From the NCBI GenBank assembly GCA_015057035.1, contig SVFC01000003.1:112845-176844 (forward strand): a stretch of 64,000 bases of DNA, written 5' to 3'. The notes beneath the pieces were generated by a model. It searched no databases and had not been told where the DNA came from. It was given only the letters and a program-made list of their open reading frames with translations. This DNA comes from Lachnospiraceae bacterium. Lineage in GTDB: Bacteria; Bacillota; Clostridia; Lachnospirales; Lachnospiraceae. Positions within the stretch are counted from its first letter, which is position 1. Every line of letters starts with the position of its first letter. Of this stretch, positions 35,855-45,036 are shown in pieces. A program made the position numbers and the translations under genes.

Positions 35855-37237
35855 ATGTTTAGTCGAATTAAGAAACTATTTGAACCAACAGACATGACCG
35901 TTGGTACCCCTTGGAAAAGTATCGCAATGTTTTCAATTCCAATGATTATCGGAAACGTTGCTCAACAATTATATAGTACTGTAGATAGCATTGTTGTAGG
36001 AAAATACGTAGGTGATAATGCCTTGGCGGCAGTTGGTAGCGCAGGCCCAATCTTAAACATGCTCTATGTATTGTTTATTGGTATTTCAGCCGGTGTGGGA
36101 ATTATGGTATCCCAGTATTTTGGAGCAAAGTCAAAGGAAGATTTGGCGGAGACAATTGGTAATTGTATTACAGTAACAGCGATTTCCTGCTTATTCCTTA
36201 TGATAGTGTCGCCGTTTATCATTCGTCCAGCTCTGATTATGTTAAAAACGCCAGACACTATCTTGGACTGGTGTGCTTCCTATCTGTTGATTTCTATGAT
36301 AGGTGGCCTTGGAATGGCATACTATAATATTTTGAGCGGTATTCTTCGTGGTATGGGAGATTCGTTTTCAGCCCTGTTATATTTGCTGGTTGCAACTGTT
36401 TTGAATATTGTGTTGGATATCTATTTTGTAGCAAGTCTTGGTTTAGGAGTAGCGGGAGTTGCCCTTGCAACTGTTATTGCCCAGACGGTATCCGCATTTT
36501 TATGTTTACGCAAACTTGCGGCGATGAAGGATATTTTTACCCTGAGAAAATCCAACTTGAAATTAAAGTCAAAATATGTAAAACAGATTGTAAGCCTCGG
36601 CCTTCCTTCAGGTATTACCCAGGCGATTTTCTCGTCTGCCATGATTATCGTACAGTCTCTGACCAATAGTTTTGGAGAAATGTTCATTGCTGCAAACGTA
36701 ATTGTAATGCGTGTAGATGGTTTTGCTATGATGCCTAACTTCTCTTTTGGTACAGCAATGACTACCTATGCAGGACAGAACGTTGGTGCTGGAAAAATGG
36801 ACAGAGTAGTGAAGGGCGCAAAACAGGGAACTGTGATGGCGGTGGCAGTATCCGCAGTGATTACAGGAATAATCCTGATTTTTGGCAAGTATCTGATGGG
36901 TATCTTTACAGATACCGCAGAATTAGTTGACATGAGCCGTTATCTGATGGGTATTCTTGCAGTAGGATACATTGCAATGGCAGTTACCCAAAGTTTATCT
37001 GGTGTTATGCGTGGTGCAGGAGATACTGTGACTCCAATGTGGATATCACTTTTGACTACGGTATTAGTGCGTGTGCCAATTGCTTATGGTATTTCTTACC
37101 TTACAAGAACAGAAGAATTACCATTCGGTAGATTTGAATGTATTCAGATTTCATTATTATGTTCATGGTGCATTGGTGCGCTACTTACCTTTATCTTCTA
37201 TAGAATAGGTGCTTGGAAAAAGAAAGCAATTCGATAG
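35855..37237 (+). CDS. MATE family efflux transporter
   Basis: 460 residues with twelve predicted membrane helices in two homologous halves. The N-terminal MATE start (PWKSIAMFSIPMIIGNVAQQLY), the VGKYVGDNALAAVG block and the repeated half-motif (ITQAIFSSAMIIVQSLTNSFG) are present. It exports cationic compounds or drugs using a Na+ or H+ gradient. The true substrate cannot be read from sequence. RBS ATAGGAGGAG, single gene followed by a terminator. Confidence 0.95.
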   Translation: MFSRIKKLFEPTDMTVGTPWKSIAMFSIPMIIGNVAQQLYSTVDSIVVGKYVGDNALAAVGSAGPILNMLYVLFIGISAGVGIMVSQYFGAKSKEDLAETIGNCITVTAISCLFLMIVSPFIIRPALIMLKTPDTILDWCASYLLISMIGGLGMAYYNILSGILRGMGDSFSALLYLLVATVLNIVLDIYFVASLGLGVAGVALATVIAQTVSAFLCLRKLAAMKDIFTLRKSNLKLKSKYVKQIVSLGLPSGITQAIFSSAMIIVQSLTNSFGEMFIAANVIVMRVDGFAMMPNFSFGTAMTTYAGQNVGAGKMDRVVKGAKQGTVMAVAVSAVITGIILIFGKYLMGIFTDTAELVDMSRYLMGILAVGYIAMAVTQSLSGVMRGAGDTVTPMWISLLTTVLVRVPIAYGISYLTRTEELPFGRFECIQISLLCSWCIGALLTFIFYRIGAWKKKAIR

Positions 37238-37240
37238 TAT

Positions 37241-37268
37241 AAAAACAGCCGCGAGAGTGGCTGTTTTT
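37241..37268 (+). terminator. Terminator after the MATE gene
   Basis: AAAAACAGCC (37241-37250) pairs with GGCTGTTTTT (37259-37268), continuing in T. Confidence 0.8.
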
Positions 37269-37317
37269 TATATTTATAAACCAATTATAAAAACTATATA
37301 AAATCATAAAACTAATG

Positions 37318-37346
37318 TTGACAAAGAGAGAAGTGGGTGGTAAATT
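37318..37346 (+). promoter_or_regulatory. hrcA operon promoter
   Basis: TTGACA (37318-37323), 17-bp spacer, TAAATT (37341-37346). The predicted start lies just before the CIRCE element. Confidence 0.7.
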
Positions 37347-37360
37347 GATAACTGTAGATG

Positions 37361-37387
37361 TTAGCACTCTAATAAATCGAGTGCTAA
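37361..37387. promoter_or_regulatory. CIRCE heat-shock operator
   Basis: TTAGCACTC (37361-37369), 9-bp spacer, GAGTGCTAA (37379-37387): a perfect match to the CIRCE inverted repeat bound by HrcA. Confidence 0.97.
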
Positions 37388-37438
37388 CAATTACAAAAAG
37401 TAACTACTCAACCAATGCGAATCAAGTGAGGAGCACAT

Positions 37439-38497
37439 ATGGGACGCGAAAACGATTTAGTTTTAGATGAGAGAAAAGTTAAGATTTTAGATGCGATTAT
37501 TCGTAACTATTTAGAGACAGGGGAACCGGTTGGGTCCAGAACCATTTCTAAATACACTGATTTGAATTTAAGTTCTGCTACCATTCGTAACGAAATGGCA
37601 GATTTAGAAGAACTGGGTTACATCGTGCAGCCTCATACTTCTGCAGGACGTATTCCTTCGGATAAGGGCTATCGTTTTTACGTAGATCATCTCATGAAGG
37701 AAAAGGACCGAGAAGTTACGGAGATGAAGGAATTCGTCATCGAGAAGACTCAGAAGATGGAGCAGGTGTTAAAGCAGGTAGCGAAGATGCTGGCAACGAA
37801 TACCAACTATGCAACCATGATTACAGCACCATCCTTTAGTAACAAGGTCAAATTCATCCAGCTTTCTCAGATTGATGAGCATCAGATGTTAGCAGTTGTA
37901 GTGATGAACAGCAATATGGTGAAGAACCAGGTTATCACAGTGAACGAAGCGTTGGACAATGAGACATTGCTGAAGCTGAACATCTTATTGAATACAGCGT
38001 TGAATGGCTTGTCCTTACAGGAGATCAACCTTGGAACCATCGCCCGTCTGAAGGAACAGGCTGGTATCCACAGTCAGGTGGTAAGCGAGGTTATGGATGC
38101 ACTGGAACAGGCGCTGAGTGAGAATGAAGATTTACAGATTTACACTAGCGGTGCAACGAATATTTTGAAATACCCAGAACTTTCAAGCTCTGAGAGCGCA
38201 ACGAATCTGTTGTCTGCCTTTGAAGAGAAGGAAGAGCTGATGAGCCTGGTCAATGAAGCCTTAAATGATGAAGCTTCAGAAACTGGAATCCAGGTATATA
38301 TAGGCAATGAAACACCAATTCAGACCATGAAGGATTGTAGCGTTGTAACAGCAACCTACGAATTGGGAGATGGTGTTAAGGGAACGATAGGTATTATCGG
38401 ACCAAAACGAATGGACTACGAAAATGTAATGGATAACCTAAAGACTTTGCGAAGCCAGTTAGATGGCATTTTGAACAAAGCCAAAGGTGATAAGTAG
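37439..38497 (+). CDS. hrcA: Heat-inducible transcription repressor HrcA
   Basis: 352 residues. N-terminal winged helix-turn-helix (about 1-75, with SSATIRNEMADLEELGY), followed by a GAF-like dimerisation domain. It binds the CIRCE element 52 bp upstream of its own start, so it represses its own operon until heat shock titrates GroEL or denatures HrcA. RBS GTGAGGAG. First gene of hrcA-grpE-dnaK-dnaJ. Confidence 0.97.
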   Translation: MGRENDLVLDERKVKILDAIIRNYLETGEPVGSRTISKYTDLNLSSATIRNEMADLEELGYIVQPHTSAGRIPSDKGYRFYVDHLMKEKDREVTEMKEFVIEKTQKMEQVLKQVAKMLATNTNYATMITAPSFSNKVKFIQLSQIDEHQMLAVVVMNSNMVKNQVITVNEALDNETLLKLNILLNTALNGLSLQEINLGTIARLKEQAGIHSQVVSEVMDALEQALSENEDLQIYTSGATNILKYPELSSSESATNLLSAFEEKEELMSLVNEALNDEASETGIQVYIGNETPIQTMKDCSVVTATYELGDGVKGTIGIIGPKRMDYENVMDNLKTLRSQLDGILNKAKGDK

Positions 38498-38511
38498 AAA
38501 GGCGGTAACAA

Positions 38512-39183
38512 GTGGCAGAAGAAACTAAGAATGTCATGAACGAAGATGAAAACGTGACAGAAGAGGAAATTACAGCTGCAGAAGAAACTGTTGATACAGA
38601 AGAAACAGCAGAGAATGCAGAAACAGTAGACACTTCCGAAGAGGACATACAGGAAGATGCAGTAGAGACTGAGGAGAATGCAGAAGAATCTGCAAGTGCT
38701 ACTGAAGAAAAAACGAAAACGTCTGGTTTTTTCAAAAAGAAAAAAGACAAAAAAGACGAACAGATTGAAGAATTAAATGACCGAGTAAGACGTCAGATGG
38801 CAGAGTTCGATAACTTCCGTAAGAGAAGTGAGAAGGAAAAATCCATGATGTTTGACATGGGTGCAAGAACCGTCATCGAGAAGATTCTTCCTGTAGTAGA
38901 CAACTTCGAAAGAGGATTCACAACGGTAGAGGAATCAGATAAAGACGACGCATTTGTTCAGGGAATGCAGCAGGTGTACAAACAGATGATGACAGAACTG
39001 GAAAATATGGGTGTGAAACCTATTGAAGCAGTTGGTCAGGAATTCAATCCGGATTTCCATAACGCAGTAATGCAGGTGGAAAGTGAAGAATACGAATCAG
39101 GTATTGTGGCTTCCGAATTTTTAAAGGGCTATATGTATAAAGATACTGTCGTAAGACATAGTATGGTTTCAGTTGTAATATAA
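38512..39183 (+). CDS. grpE: Nucleotide exchange factor GrpE
   Basis: 223 residues. A long acidic Glu/Thr-rich N-terminal tail (about 1-65), a basic patch, the dimerising helix (QIEELNDRVRRQMAEFDNF) and the C-terminal beta domain (GQEFNPDFHNAVMQVE). It releases ADP from DnaK. The start is GTG at 38512, 6 nt after AAAGGCGG; an internal ATG at 38536 lacks a good RBS. Confidence 0.96.
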   Translation: MAEETKNVMNEDENVTEEEITAAEETVDTEETAENAETVDTSEEDIQEDAVETEENAEESASATEEKTKTSGFFKKKKDKKDEQIEELNDRVRRQMAEFDNFRKRSEKEKSMMFDMGARTVIEKILPVVDNFERGFTTVEESDKDDAFVQGMQQVYKQMMTELENMGVKPIEAVGQEFNPDFHNAVMQVESEEYESGIVASEFLKGYMYKDTVVRHSMVSVVI

Positions 39184-39252
39184 GGATTACAACGAAAATG
39201 TGGATGGTATATCAATCAACTTAACATATTATATTAAATGGAGGAAAACAAA

Positions 39253-41139
39253 ATGGGCAAAATTATTGGTATTGACTTAGGAACAACAAACAGCTGTGTA
39301 GCTGTTATGGAAGGTGGAAAACCTACCGTTATCGCAAATCAGGAAGGCGCAAGAACTACACCATCTGTAGTTGCTTTTACAAAAACAGGAGAAAGATTAG
39401 TTGGTGAACCTGCAAAACGTCAGGCAGTAACTAATGCAGATAAGACAATCTCTTCTATCAAGAGACATATGGGTACAGATTACAAGAAAACAATCGATGA
39501 CAAACAGTACTCACCACAGCAGATTTCTGCAATGGTTCTTCAGAAATTAAAAGCAGATGCTGAAGGATATCTTGGAGAAAAAGTTACAGAAGCGGTTATT
39601 ACTGTTCCTGCATACTTCAACGATGCTCAGCGTCAGGCAACAAAAGATGCTGGTAAAATCGCTGGTCTTGATGTAAAACGTATCATCAACGAACCAACAG
39701 CAGCAGCTTTAGCATATGGTCTTGACAATGAAAAAGAACAGAAAATTATGGTATACGACTTAGGTGGTGGTACATTCGACGTATCTATCATTGAAATCGG
39801 TGATGGCGTTATCGAAGTATTATCTACAAACGGTGATACACAGCTTGGTGGTGACGACTTCGACAATAAAGTAACACAGTGGATGATTGATGAATTCAAG
39901 AAAGCAGAAGGTGTTGACCTCTCTACAGACAAGATGGCACTTCAGAGATTACGTGAAGCTGCTGAAAAAGCGAAAAAAGAATTATCATCAGCTACAACAA
40001 CAAACATTAACTTACCATTCATCACAGCTACTGCAGAAGGTCCAAAACACTTCGATATGAACCTTACAAGAGCTAAATTCGATGAATTAACACATGACTT
40101 AGTAGAAAGAACAGCTATCCCAGTTCAGAACGCTATGAGAGATGCTGGCCTTACAAACGCAGACCTTGGTCAGGTATTATTAGTTGGTGGTTCTACACGT
40201 ATCCCAGCTGTACAGGATAAGGTTCGTCAGTTAACAGGCAAAGAACCTAGCAAATCATTAAACCCAGACGAATGTGTAGCACTTGGTGCTTCTATCCAGG
40301 GTGGTAAACTTGCTGGTGATGCTGGTGCAGGCGAAATCCTCTTATTAGACGTAACTCCACTTTCACTTTCTATTGAAACAATGGGTGGTGTTGCTACAAG
40401 ACTTATCGAAAGAAATACAACAATTCCTACAAAGAAGAGCCAGATCTTCTCTACAGCAGCTGACAACCAGACAGCCGTAGATATCAACGTAGTACAGGGT
40501 GAGAGACAGTTCGCTAGAGATAACAAATCTCTCGGTCAGTTCCGCCTTGATGGAATTCCACCAGCACGTCGTGGTGTTCCACAGATCGAAGTAACATTCG
40601 ACATCGATGCTAACGGTATCGTAAACGTATCTGCAAAAGATTTAGGAACAGGCAAAGAACAGCACATTACAATCACAGCTGGTTCTAACATGTCTGATGA
40701 TGAAATCGATAGAGCAGTAAAAGAAGCTGCTGAATTCGAAGCACAGGATAAGAAACGTAAAGAAGCAATCGACACAAGAAACGATGCAGACTCTTTCGTA
40801 TTCCAGACACAGCAGGCTCTTGACCAGGTTGGTGCACAGCTTGATCCTAACGACAAAGCTACAATCGAAGCAGATATGAACGCTGTAAAAGCAATCTTAG
40901 ATGCTAACCCAGAAGCAGACCAGATGAGCGAAGCTACTGTAGCTGATCTTAAAGCTGCACAGCAGAAATTAACAGAAAGCGCTCAGAAAGTATTCGCTAA
41001 GATGTACGAACAGGCACAGGCTGCACAGGGTGCTGCAGGCGCAGGTCCAGACATGAGCGGATTTAACGGCGGCGCAAATGCTGGAAGCACATCTGCTCCA
41101 GAAGATGATGTAATTGATGCTGACTTTAAGGAAGTGTAA
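39253..41139 (+). CDS. dnaK: Chaperone protein DnaK (Hsp70)
   Basis: 628 residues. ATPase domain with [10 protein letters not shown] at the N-terminus, [12 protein letters not shown] and the adenosine motif [11 protein letters not shown], then substrate domain and lid, ending in [11 protein letters not shown]. It lacks the extra insertion found in Gram-negative DnaK, as usual for Bacillota. The frame extends to 39238, but ATG 39253 follows GGAGG at 8 nt. Confidence 0.98.
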   Translation: MGKIIGIDLGTTNSCVAVMEGGKPTVIANQEGARTTPSVVAFTKTGERLVGEPAKRQAVTNADKTISSIKRHMGTDYKKTIDDKQYSPQQISAMVLQKLKADAEGYLGEKVTEAVITVPAYFNDAQRQATKDAGKIAGLDVKRIINEPTAAALAYGLDNEKEQKIMVYDLGGGTFDVSIIEIGDGVIEVLSTNGDTQLGGDDFDNKVTQWMIDEFKKAEGVDLSTDKMALQRLREAAEKAKKELSSATTTNINLPFITATAEGPKHFDMNLTRAKFDELTHDLVERTAIPVQNAMRDAGLTNADLGQVLLVGGSTRIPAVQDKVRQLTGKEPSKSLNPDECVALGASIQGGKLAGDAGAGEILLLDVTPLSLSIETMGGVATRLIERNTTIPTKKSQIFSTAADNQTAVDINVVQGERQFARDNKSLGQFRLDGIPPARRGVPQIEVTFDIDANGIVNVSAKDLGTGKEQHITITAGSNMSDDEIDRAVKEAAEFEAQDKKRKEAIDTRNDADSFVFQTQQALDQVGAQLDPNDKATIEADMNAVKAILDANPEADQMSEATVADLKAAQQKLTESAQKVFAKMYEQAQAAQGAAGAGPDMSGFNGGANAGSTSAPEDDVIDADFKEV

Positions 41140-41180
41140 TTCTTTTAGCGAATAGAAAGCAGTGTGGAAAATGAGTTATA

Positions 41181-41226
41181 AAATTGTCAGAGTGCACAAC
41201 TTAAGTGCACTCTGACAATTTGAATT
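41181..41226 (+). terminator. Strong stem-loop terminator between dnaK and dnaJ
   Basis: A perfect 17-bp stem (41181-41197 with 41205-41221), 7-nt loop, followed by GAATTTTTG. It would reduce dnaJ transcription relative to dnaK or mark the 3' end of a stable dnaK message. Confidence 0.75.
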
Positions 41227-41250
41227 TTTGTTTTTGATGTTATATAGCAA

Positions 41251-41323
41251 GCAAGTTGCCACGTAGTTCTATATCATGTGCATCGTAGAATGCAACAAGA
41301 TATGGAACTACGTGGAAACTTGC
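41251..41323. repeat. 25-bp near-perfect inverted repeat (long hairpin) between dnaK and dnaJ
   Basis: Arms 41251-41275 and 41299-41323 match at 23 of 25 positions (one of the two differences is a G-U pair in RNA). The 23-nt loop itself carries TGCAT/ATGCA, so almost the whole 73 nt can fold. A TATAAT follows at 41328-41333 without a clear -35. Confidence 0.8.
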
Positions 41324-41354
41324 GTAATATAATAGCGAAAAGAGGAAAATGAAA

Positions 41355-42539
41355 ATGGCAGATAAACGTGACTATTATGAAGTCCTCGGCGTGTCTAAAA
41401 ACGCTGATGATGCAGAAATAAAGAAAGCATTCCGTAACCTGGCCAAAAAGTATCATCCAGATGCTCATCCGGGGGATGCAGAATGTGAAGCAAAATTTAA
41501 AGAAGCTCAGGAAGCTTATGCCGTACTTAGTGATGCAGAGAAACGTAGACAGTATGACCAGTTTGGTCATGCAGCCTTTGATGGCGCTGGTGGAGCCGGT
41601 GGATTTGACTTCTCTGGAATGGACATGAGTGATATCTTTGGAGATATTTTCGGTGATCTATTTGGCGGTGGCTTTGGCGGCGGCTTTGGAGGTGGAAGCA
41701 GACGTTCTAACAATGGACCTAGACAAGGTGCCAATGTACGTATGAGCGTTCGTGTTACCTTTGAAGAAGCAGTTTTTGGCTGTGAAAAAGAAATCGAGTT
41801 TTCATACAAAGAAACCTGTGGAACCTGTGGTGGCAATGGCGCAAAACCTGGCACAAGCCCAGAAACCTGTACAAAGTGTGGCGGAAAAGGTAAAGTGGTA
41901 TATTCACAGCAGTCTTTGTTTGGCATGATGCAGAACGTGGCAACTTGTCCAGATTGTAATGGTTCCGGTAAGATTGTAAAAGAACGTTGTACCGATTGCC
42001 ATGGCAGTGGATATATTGTAAAGAAACTTCGTAGAACAGTGGAGATTCCTGCTGGTATTGATAATGGTCAGTGTGTACGTATGCGTGACTATGGCGAACC
42101 AGGAGTAAATGGTGGACCAAGAGGAGATTTGCTTGTTGAGGTAGTAGTATCTAGAAGCAATATTTTCGAACGTCAGGATATGAATATTTTCTCAAATGCG
42201 AATATCTCTTATGCTATCGCAGCATTGGGTGGTGATGTTCGTATTAAGACTGTAGATGGAGACGTACTATACACAGTTGCTCCAGGAACACAGACAGGAA
42301 CCCGTATCCGTTTGAAGGGCAAAGGTGTGCCTTCTGTCCGTAACAAGGAAGTTCGTGGTGACCAGTATGTCACTCTTGTGGTTGCGACTCCAACCGGACT
42401 TAGCAAGGAAGCAAAAGAAGCTCTGCGCAAGTTCGATGAGTTGACAGGTGGGTCCTTAACAAAAGAGGGCGGAGCTACCACTGAGAAAAAGAAAAAAGGA
42501 TTTATGGACAAAATAAAAGAATCTTTGGATGATTTATAG
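41355..42539 (+). CDS. dnaJ: Chaperone protein DnaJ (Hsp40)
   Basis: 394 residues. J domain (about 1-70) with the HPD tripeptide in [10 protein letters not shown], Gly/Phe-rich segment (about 75-120), zinc domain with four CxxCxGxG-type repeats ([32 protein letters not shown]), and the C-terminal substrate domain. It stimulates DnaK ATPase. ATG 41349 is only 3 nt from the AGAGG, so ATG 41355 at 9 nt is preferred and gives the usual [12 protein letters not shown]. Confidence 0.97.
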   Translation: MADKRDYYEVLGVSKNADDAEIKKAFRNLAKKYHPDAHPGDAECEAKFKEAQEAYAVLSDAEKRRQYDQFGHAAFDGAGGAGGFDFSGMDMSDIFGDIFGDLFGGGFGGGFGGGSRRSNNGPRQGANVRMSVRVTFEEAVFGCEKEIEFSYKETCGTCGGNGAKPGTSPETCTKCGGKGKVVYSQQSLFGMMQNVATCPDCNGSGKIVKERCTDCHGSGYIVKKLRRTVEIPAGIDNGQCVRMRDYGEPGVNGGPRGDLLVEVVVSRSNIFERQDMNIFSNANISYAIAALGGDVRIKTVDGDVLYTVAPGTQTGTRIRLKGKGVPSVRNKEVRGDQYVTLVVATPTGLSKEAKEALRKFDELTGGSLTKEGGATTEKKKKGFMDKIKESLDDL

Positions 42540-42650
42540 TGTAAATTGCCTATGGAAATTTGACACAAAATGTTGTATCATTATAGCGTTATTAGGACTA
42601 AATCTAGTCTTTGGGTGTTTATAGATGGATGCATTTGAAAGGGTTGTGTC

Positions 42651-43082
42651 ATGACACTTATTGAAGAACGTAGGGAATTTGAAGAAGAGAAGCGTCTTTT
42701 TGACATTGAGAAAAAGGACTTTTACCGTAGAGTTGAGATAGAAGATCGTCGTTTGGAGCAGGAGAAGAGTCTGTTCGAGATGAAGTTTAAGATCTTGGAA
42801 GAAGAACTGGTAAAGCTTGCAGCAGAAAAGGCAGAGATTGAGAAGAAGAAGGCCTTTTATGACATGGTGGGAGAATTCCAGGCGAGAAATCATCGCCAGT
42901 TAACAGATTCCCAGATGTCACCAGGTGAGATGTTGTTCCGTGGTGTTGCTAATCAGCAGTCATTAAAGAAGCGTTACAAGGATTTGTTAAAAATATTCCA
43001 TCCAGATAATATAGATGGAGACAATTTGGTTATCTTAGAAATCAACAAGCAGTATGATTATTTGAGTCAATATCTTGTTTAG
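42651..43082 (+). CDS. Small coiled-coil protein with C-terminal J domain
   Basis: 143 residues. Residues 1-85 are a highly charged heptad-like coiled coil (Glu/Lys/Arg-rich). Residues about 100-143 resemble helices II-III of a J domain, with the HPD tripeptide at 117-119 (KIFHPDN) preceded by a basic helix (SLKKRYKDLLK). J domains recruit and stimulate DnaK. The coiled coil may oligomerise or bind a partner. It sits 110 bp after dnaJ and before a terminator, suggesting a dedicated co-chaperone. It lacks the Gly/Phe and zinc regions. Confidence 0.82.
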   Translation: MTLIEERREFEEEKRLFDIEKKDFYRRVEIEDRRLEQEKSLFEMKFKILEEELVKLAAEKAEIEKKKAFYDMVGEFQARNHRQLTDSQMSPGEMLFRGVANQQSLKKRYKDLLKIFHPDNIDGDNLVILEINKQYDYLSQYLV

Positions 43083-43106
43083 ATCGGAAGATAAGGTGTG
43101 CTGTCG

Positions 43107-43146
43107 TCGGTATCCCCATAGAAAACTATGGAGATACCGATTTTTT
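43107..43146 (+). terminator. Terminator ending the chaperone cluster
   Basis: 15-bp imperfect stem (43107-43121 with 43126-43140), AAAA loop and a T6 run. Confidence 0.85.
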
Positions 43147-43159
43147 ATGCTTTTTTACA

Positions 43160-43188
43160 TTGCTATAGACGGAACTTTCGTGTAAAAT
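43160..43188 (+). promoter_or_regulatory. Predicted prmA promoter
   Basis: TTGCTA (43160-43165), 17-bp spacer, TAAAAT (43183-43188), about 80 bp before prmA. Confidence 0.45.
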
Positions 43189-43269
43189 ATATAAGGGTTT
43201 TTATGCCAATATGCTTTTGAAGCAATTGGTCAGGCAATAGAGAATACTGCAGAAAGACAGGGAAAAACT

Positions 43270-44229
43270 ATGAAGTGGAAAAAATATACAATTGAAACAA
43301 CAACAGCCGCAGAGGATTATATGGCTCAGTGCCTTATGGAAATTGGAATCGAAGGAATTGAAATCGAAGACAACATTCCTCTGACAAAAGCAGATCAGGC
43401 GGATATGTTTATTGACTTCTTGCCAGAACTTCCACCAGATGAGGGCAAGAGCAATATTAGTTTTTATATTGAAGATGATGGAAGCGATCAGACAGAGATT
43501 TTGAAACAGGTGAAGATTACTCTGGAAGAGATGCGCCAGTTCGTAGATATTGGTAGTGGTATCATCACATCTTCTGAAACAGAAGATTTAGATTGGATTA
43601 ATAACTGGAAGAAATATTTCTCTTCTTTCACCATTGGTAATATCTTAATCAAGCCAACCTGGGAAGAACTGAAGGAAGAAGACAAGGATAAATTCATGAT
43701 TGAAATTGATCCAGGTATCTCTTTTGGTACAGGGAAGCATGAGACAACACAGCTTTGTATTAAGGAACTGGTAAAATATATTGGAGAAGATCATCCAAAG
43801 GTATTAGACGTAGGATGTGGTAGTGGTATCCTGTCAATTGTGGCTTTAAAACTTGGAGCAAGAGAAGTTGTGGGAACAGACATTGATGCTGACTGTATGA
43901 CTTCTACCAGAGAAAATATGGAAGTAAACCATTTGGATGAATCCTTGGGAACTTTCTACGTTGGTAACCTGATTGATGACGTGGAACTTCAGGAAAAAGT
44001 CGGAACGGAAGAATACGAAATCGTTGTGGCTAATATTTTAGCAGATGTAATCATTCCAATGGCTCCAGTAATTCCAGCACGTTTGAAAAAAGGTGGCTAT
44101 TTTATTACATCGGGTATCATTGATTTCAAGGAAAACGAAGTAAAAGAAGCCATTGAAGCAGCTGGTATGGAAATCGTACAGATTAACCACCAGGGGGAAT
44201 GGGTCAATATTACAGCCCGCAAGAACTAG
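43270..44229 (+). CDS. prmA: Ribosomal protein L11 methyltransferase
   Basis: SAM-dependent enzyme trimethylating lysines and the N-terminus of ribosomal protein L11. 319 residues: N-terminal substrate-recognition domain, linker with DPGISFGTGKHETT, then a class I methyltransferase fold with motif I VLDVGCGSG and the catalytic-region NILADV. It is followed after 10 bp by rsmE, the usual prmA-rsmE pair. Confidence 0.96.
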   Translation: MKWKKYTIETTTAAEDYMAQCLMEIGIEGIEIEDNIPLTKADQADMFIDFLPELPPDEGKSNISFYIEDDGSDQTEILKQVKITLEEMRQFVDIGSGIITSSETEDLDWINNWKKYFSSFTIGNILIKPTWEELKEEDKDKFMIEIDPGISFGTGKHETTQLCIKELVKYIGEDHPKVLDVGCGSGILSIVALKLGAREVVGTDIDADCMTSTRENMEVNHLDESLGTFYVGNLIDDVELQEKVGTEEYEIVVANILADVIIPMAPVIPARLKKGGYFITSGIIDFKENEVKEAIEAAGMEIVQINHQGEWVNITARKN

Positions 44230-44239
44230 GGAGATAGAG

Positions 44240-45007
44240 ATGTATCAATTTTTCGTTGAGGAAAATCAGATGACCGGGGATAGAATTGCGATTCTCGGAA
44301 GTGATGTAAATCATATAAAAAACGTGCTTCGTATGAAAGGCGGAGAACGAGTGCGAGTCAGTGTAAAGACTGTACTGGAAGCGCAAAACACAAATAGCTA
44401 TTTTGGGATTATTGAATCTATTACAGAGGATGAAGTAATCGTACGCGTAGAAGAAGAGGATGCTACAGGTACTGAATTGTCCAACCGCATTTACTTGTTT
44501 CAAGGACTTCCAAAGGGTGACAAGATGGAACTGATTATCCAGAAGTGCGTAGAGCTGGGAGTGTATGAAATCATTCCTGTGGCAATGAAAAACTGTGTAG
44601 TAAAACTGGATGCTAAAAAGGCGGATTCCAAGGTGAAACGCTGGCAGGCAATTTCTGAAAGTGCTGCGAAGCAGTCAAAGCGCACGGTAATTCCAGAAGT
44701 CCAGATGCCGATGACATGGAAGGAAGCACTGAAGAAAGCAGAAGAACTGGATATAGTCCTTGTGCCTTATGAGAATGAACGTGGTATGGAAGCAACCCGT
44801 GAGATTATGGGAACAATCAAGCCAGGTCAAAGTATCGGGGTATTTGTGGGACCAGAAGGTGGATTTGCACCAGAAGAGATTGAAGGAATAGCGCCAAACG
44901 CATTGGATAATAAAGCACATAGAATTTCCTTGGGCAGACGAATTCTTCGTACAGAAACTGCAGGACTGGCAACACTGTCTATGCTAGTGTTCTGCTTGGA
45001 TGATTAA
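44240..45007 (+). CDS. rsmE: 16S rRNA m3U1498 methyltransferase
   Basis: 255 residues, SPOUT (trefoil-knot) methyltransferase. The N-terminal PUA-like domain carries HIKNVLRMKGGERV, and the knot region has the SAM-binding VGPEGGFAPEEI and SLGRRILRTETA. The open frame reaches back to 44153 inside prmA, but ATG 44240 has AGGGAG at 8 nt. Confidence 0.96.
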   Translation: MYQFFVEENQMTGDRIAILGSDVNHIKNVLRMKGGERVRVSVKTVLEAQNTNSYFGIIESITEDEVIVRVEEEDATGTELSNRIYLFQGLPKGDKMELIIQKCVELGVYEIIPVAMKNCVVKLDAKKADSKVKRWQAISESAAKQSKRTVIPEVQMPMTWKEALKKAEELDIVLVPYENERGMEATREIMGTIKPGQSIGVFVGPEGGFAPEEIEGIAPNALDNKAHRISLGRRILRTETAGLATLSMLVFCLDD

Positions 45008-45036
45008 TTAAATGATAGAGGAGCAGTTCGAAACTT

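Noticed and set aside
38394..38750. Ser/Val-rich minus-strand frame opposite the acidic tail of grpE
   Set aside because: Low-complexity shadow of the Glu/Thr-rich GrpE N-terminus.
41567..41926. Proline-rich minus-strand frame opposite dnaJ
   Set aside because: Produced by the Gly/Phe-rich and zinc-finger coding sequence read backwards; no start signals.
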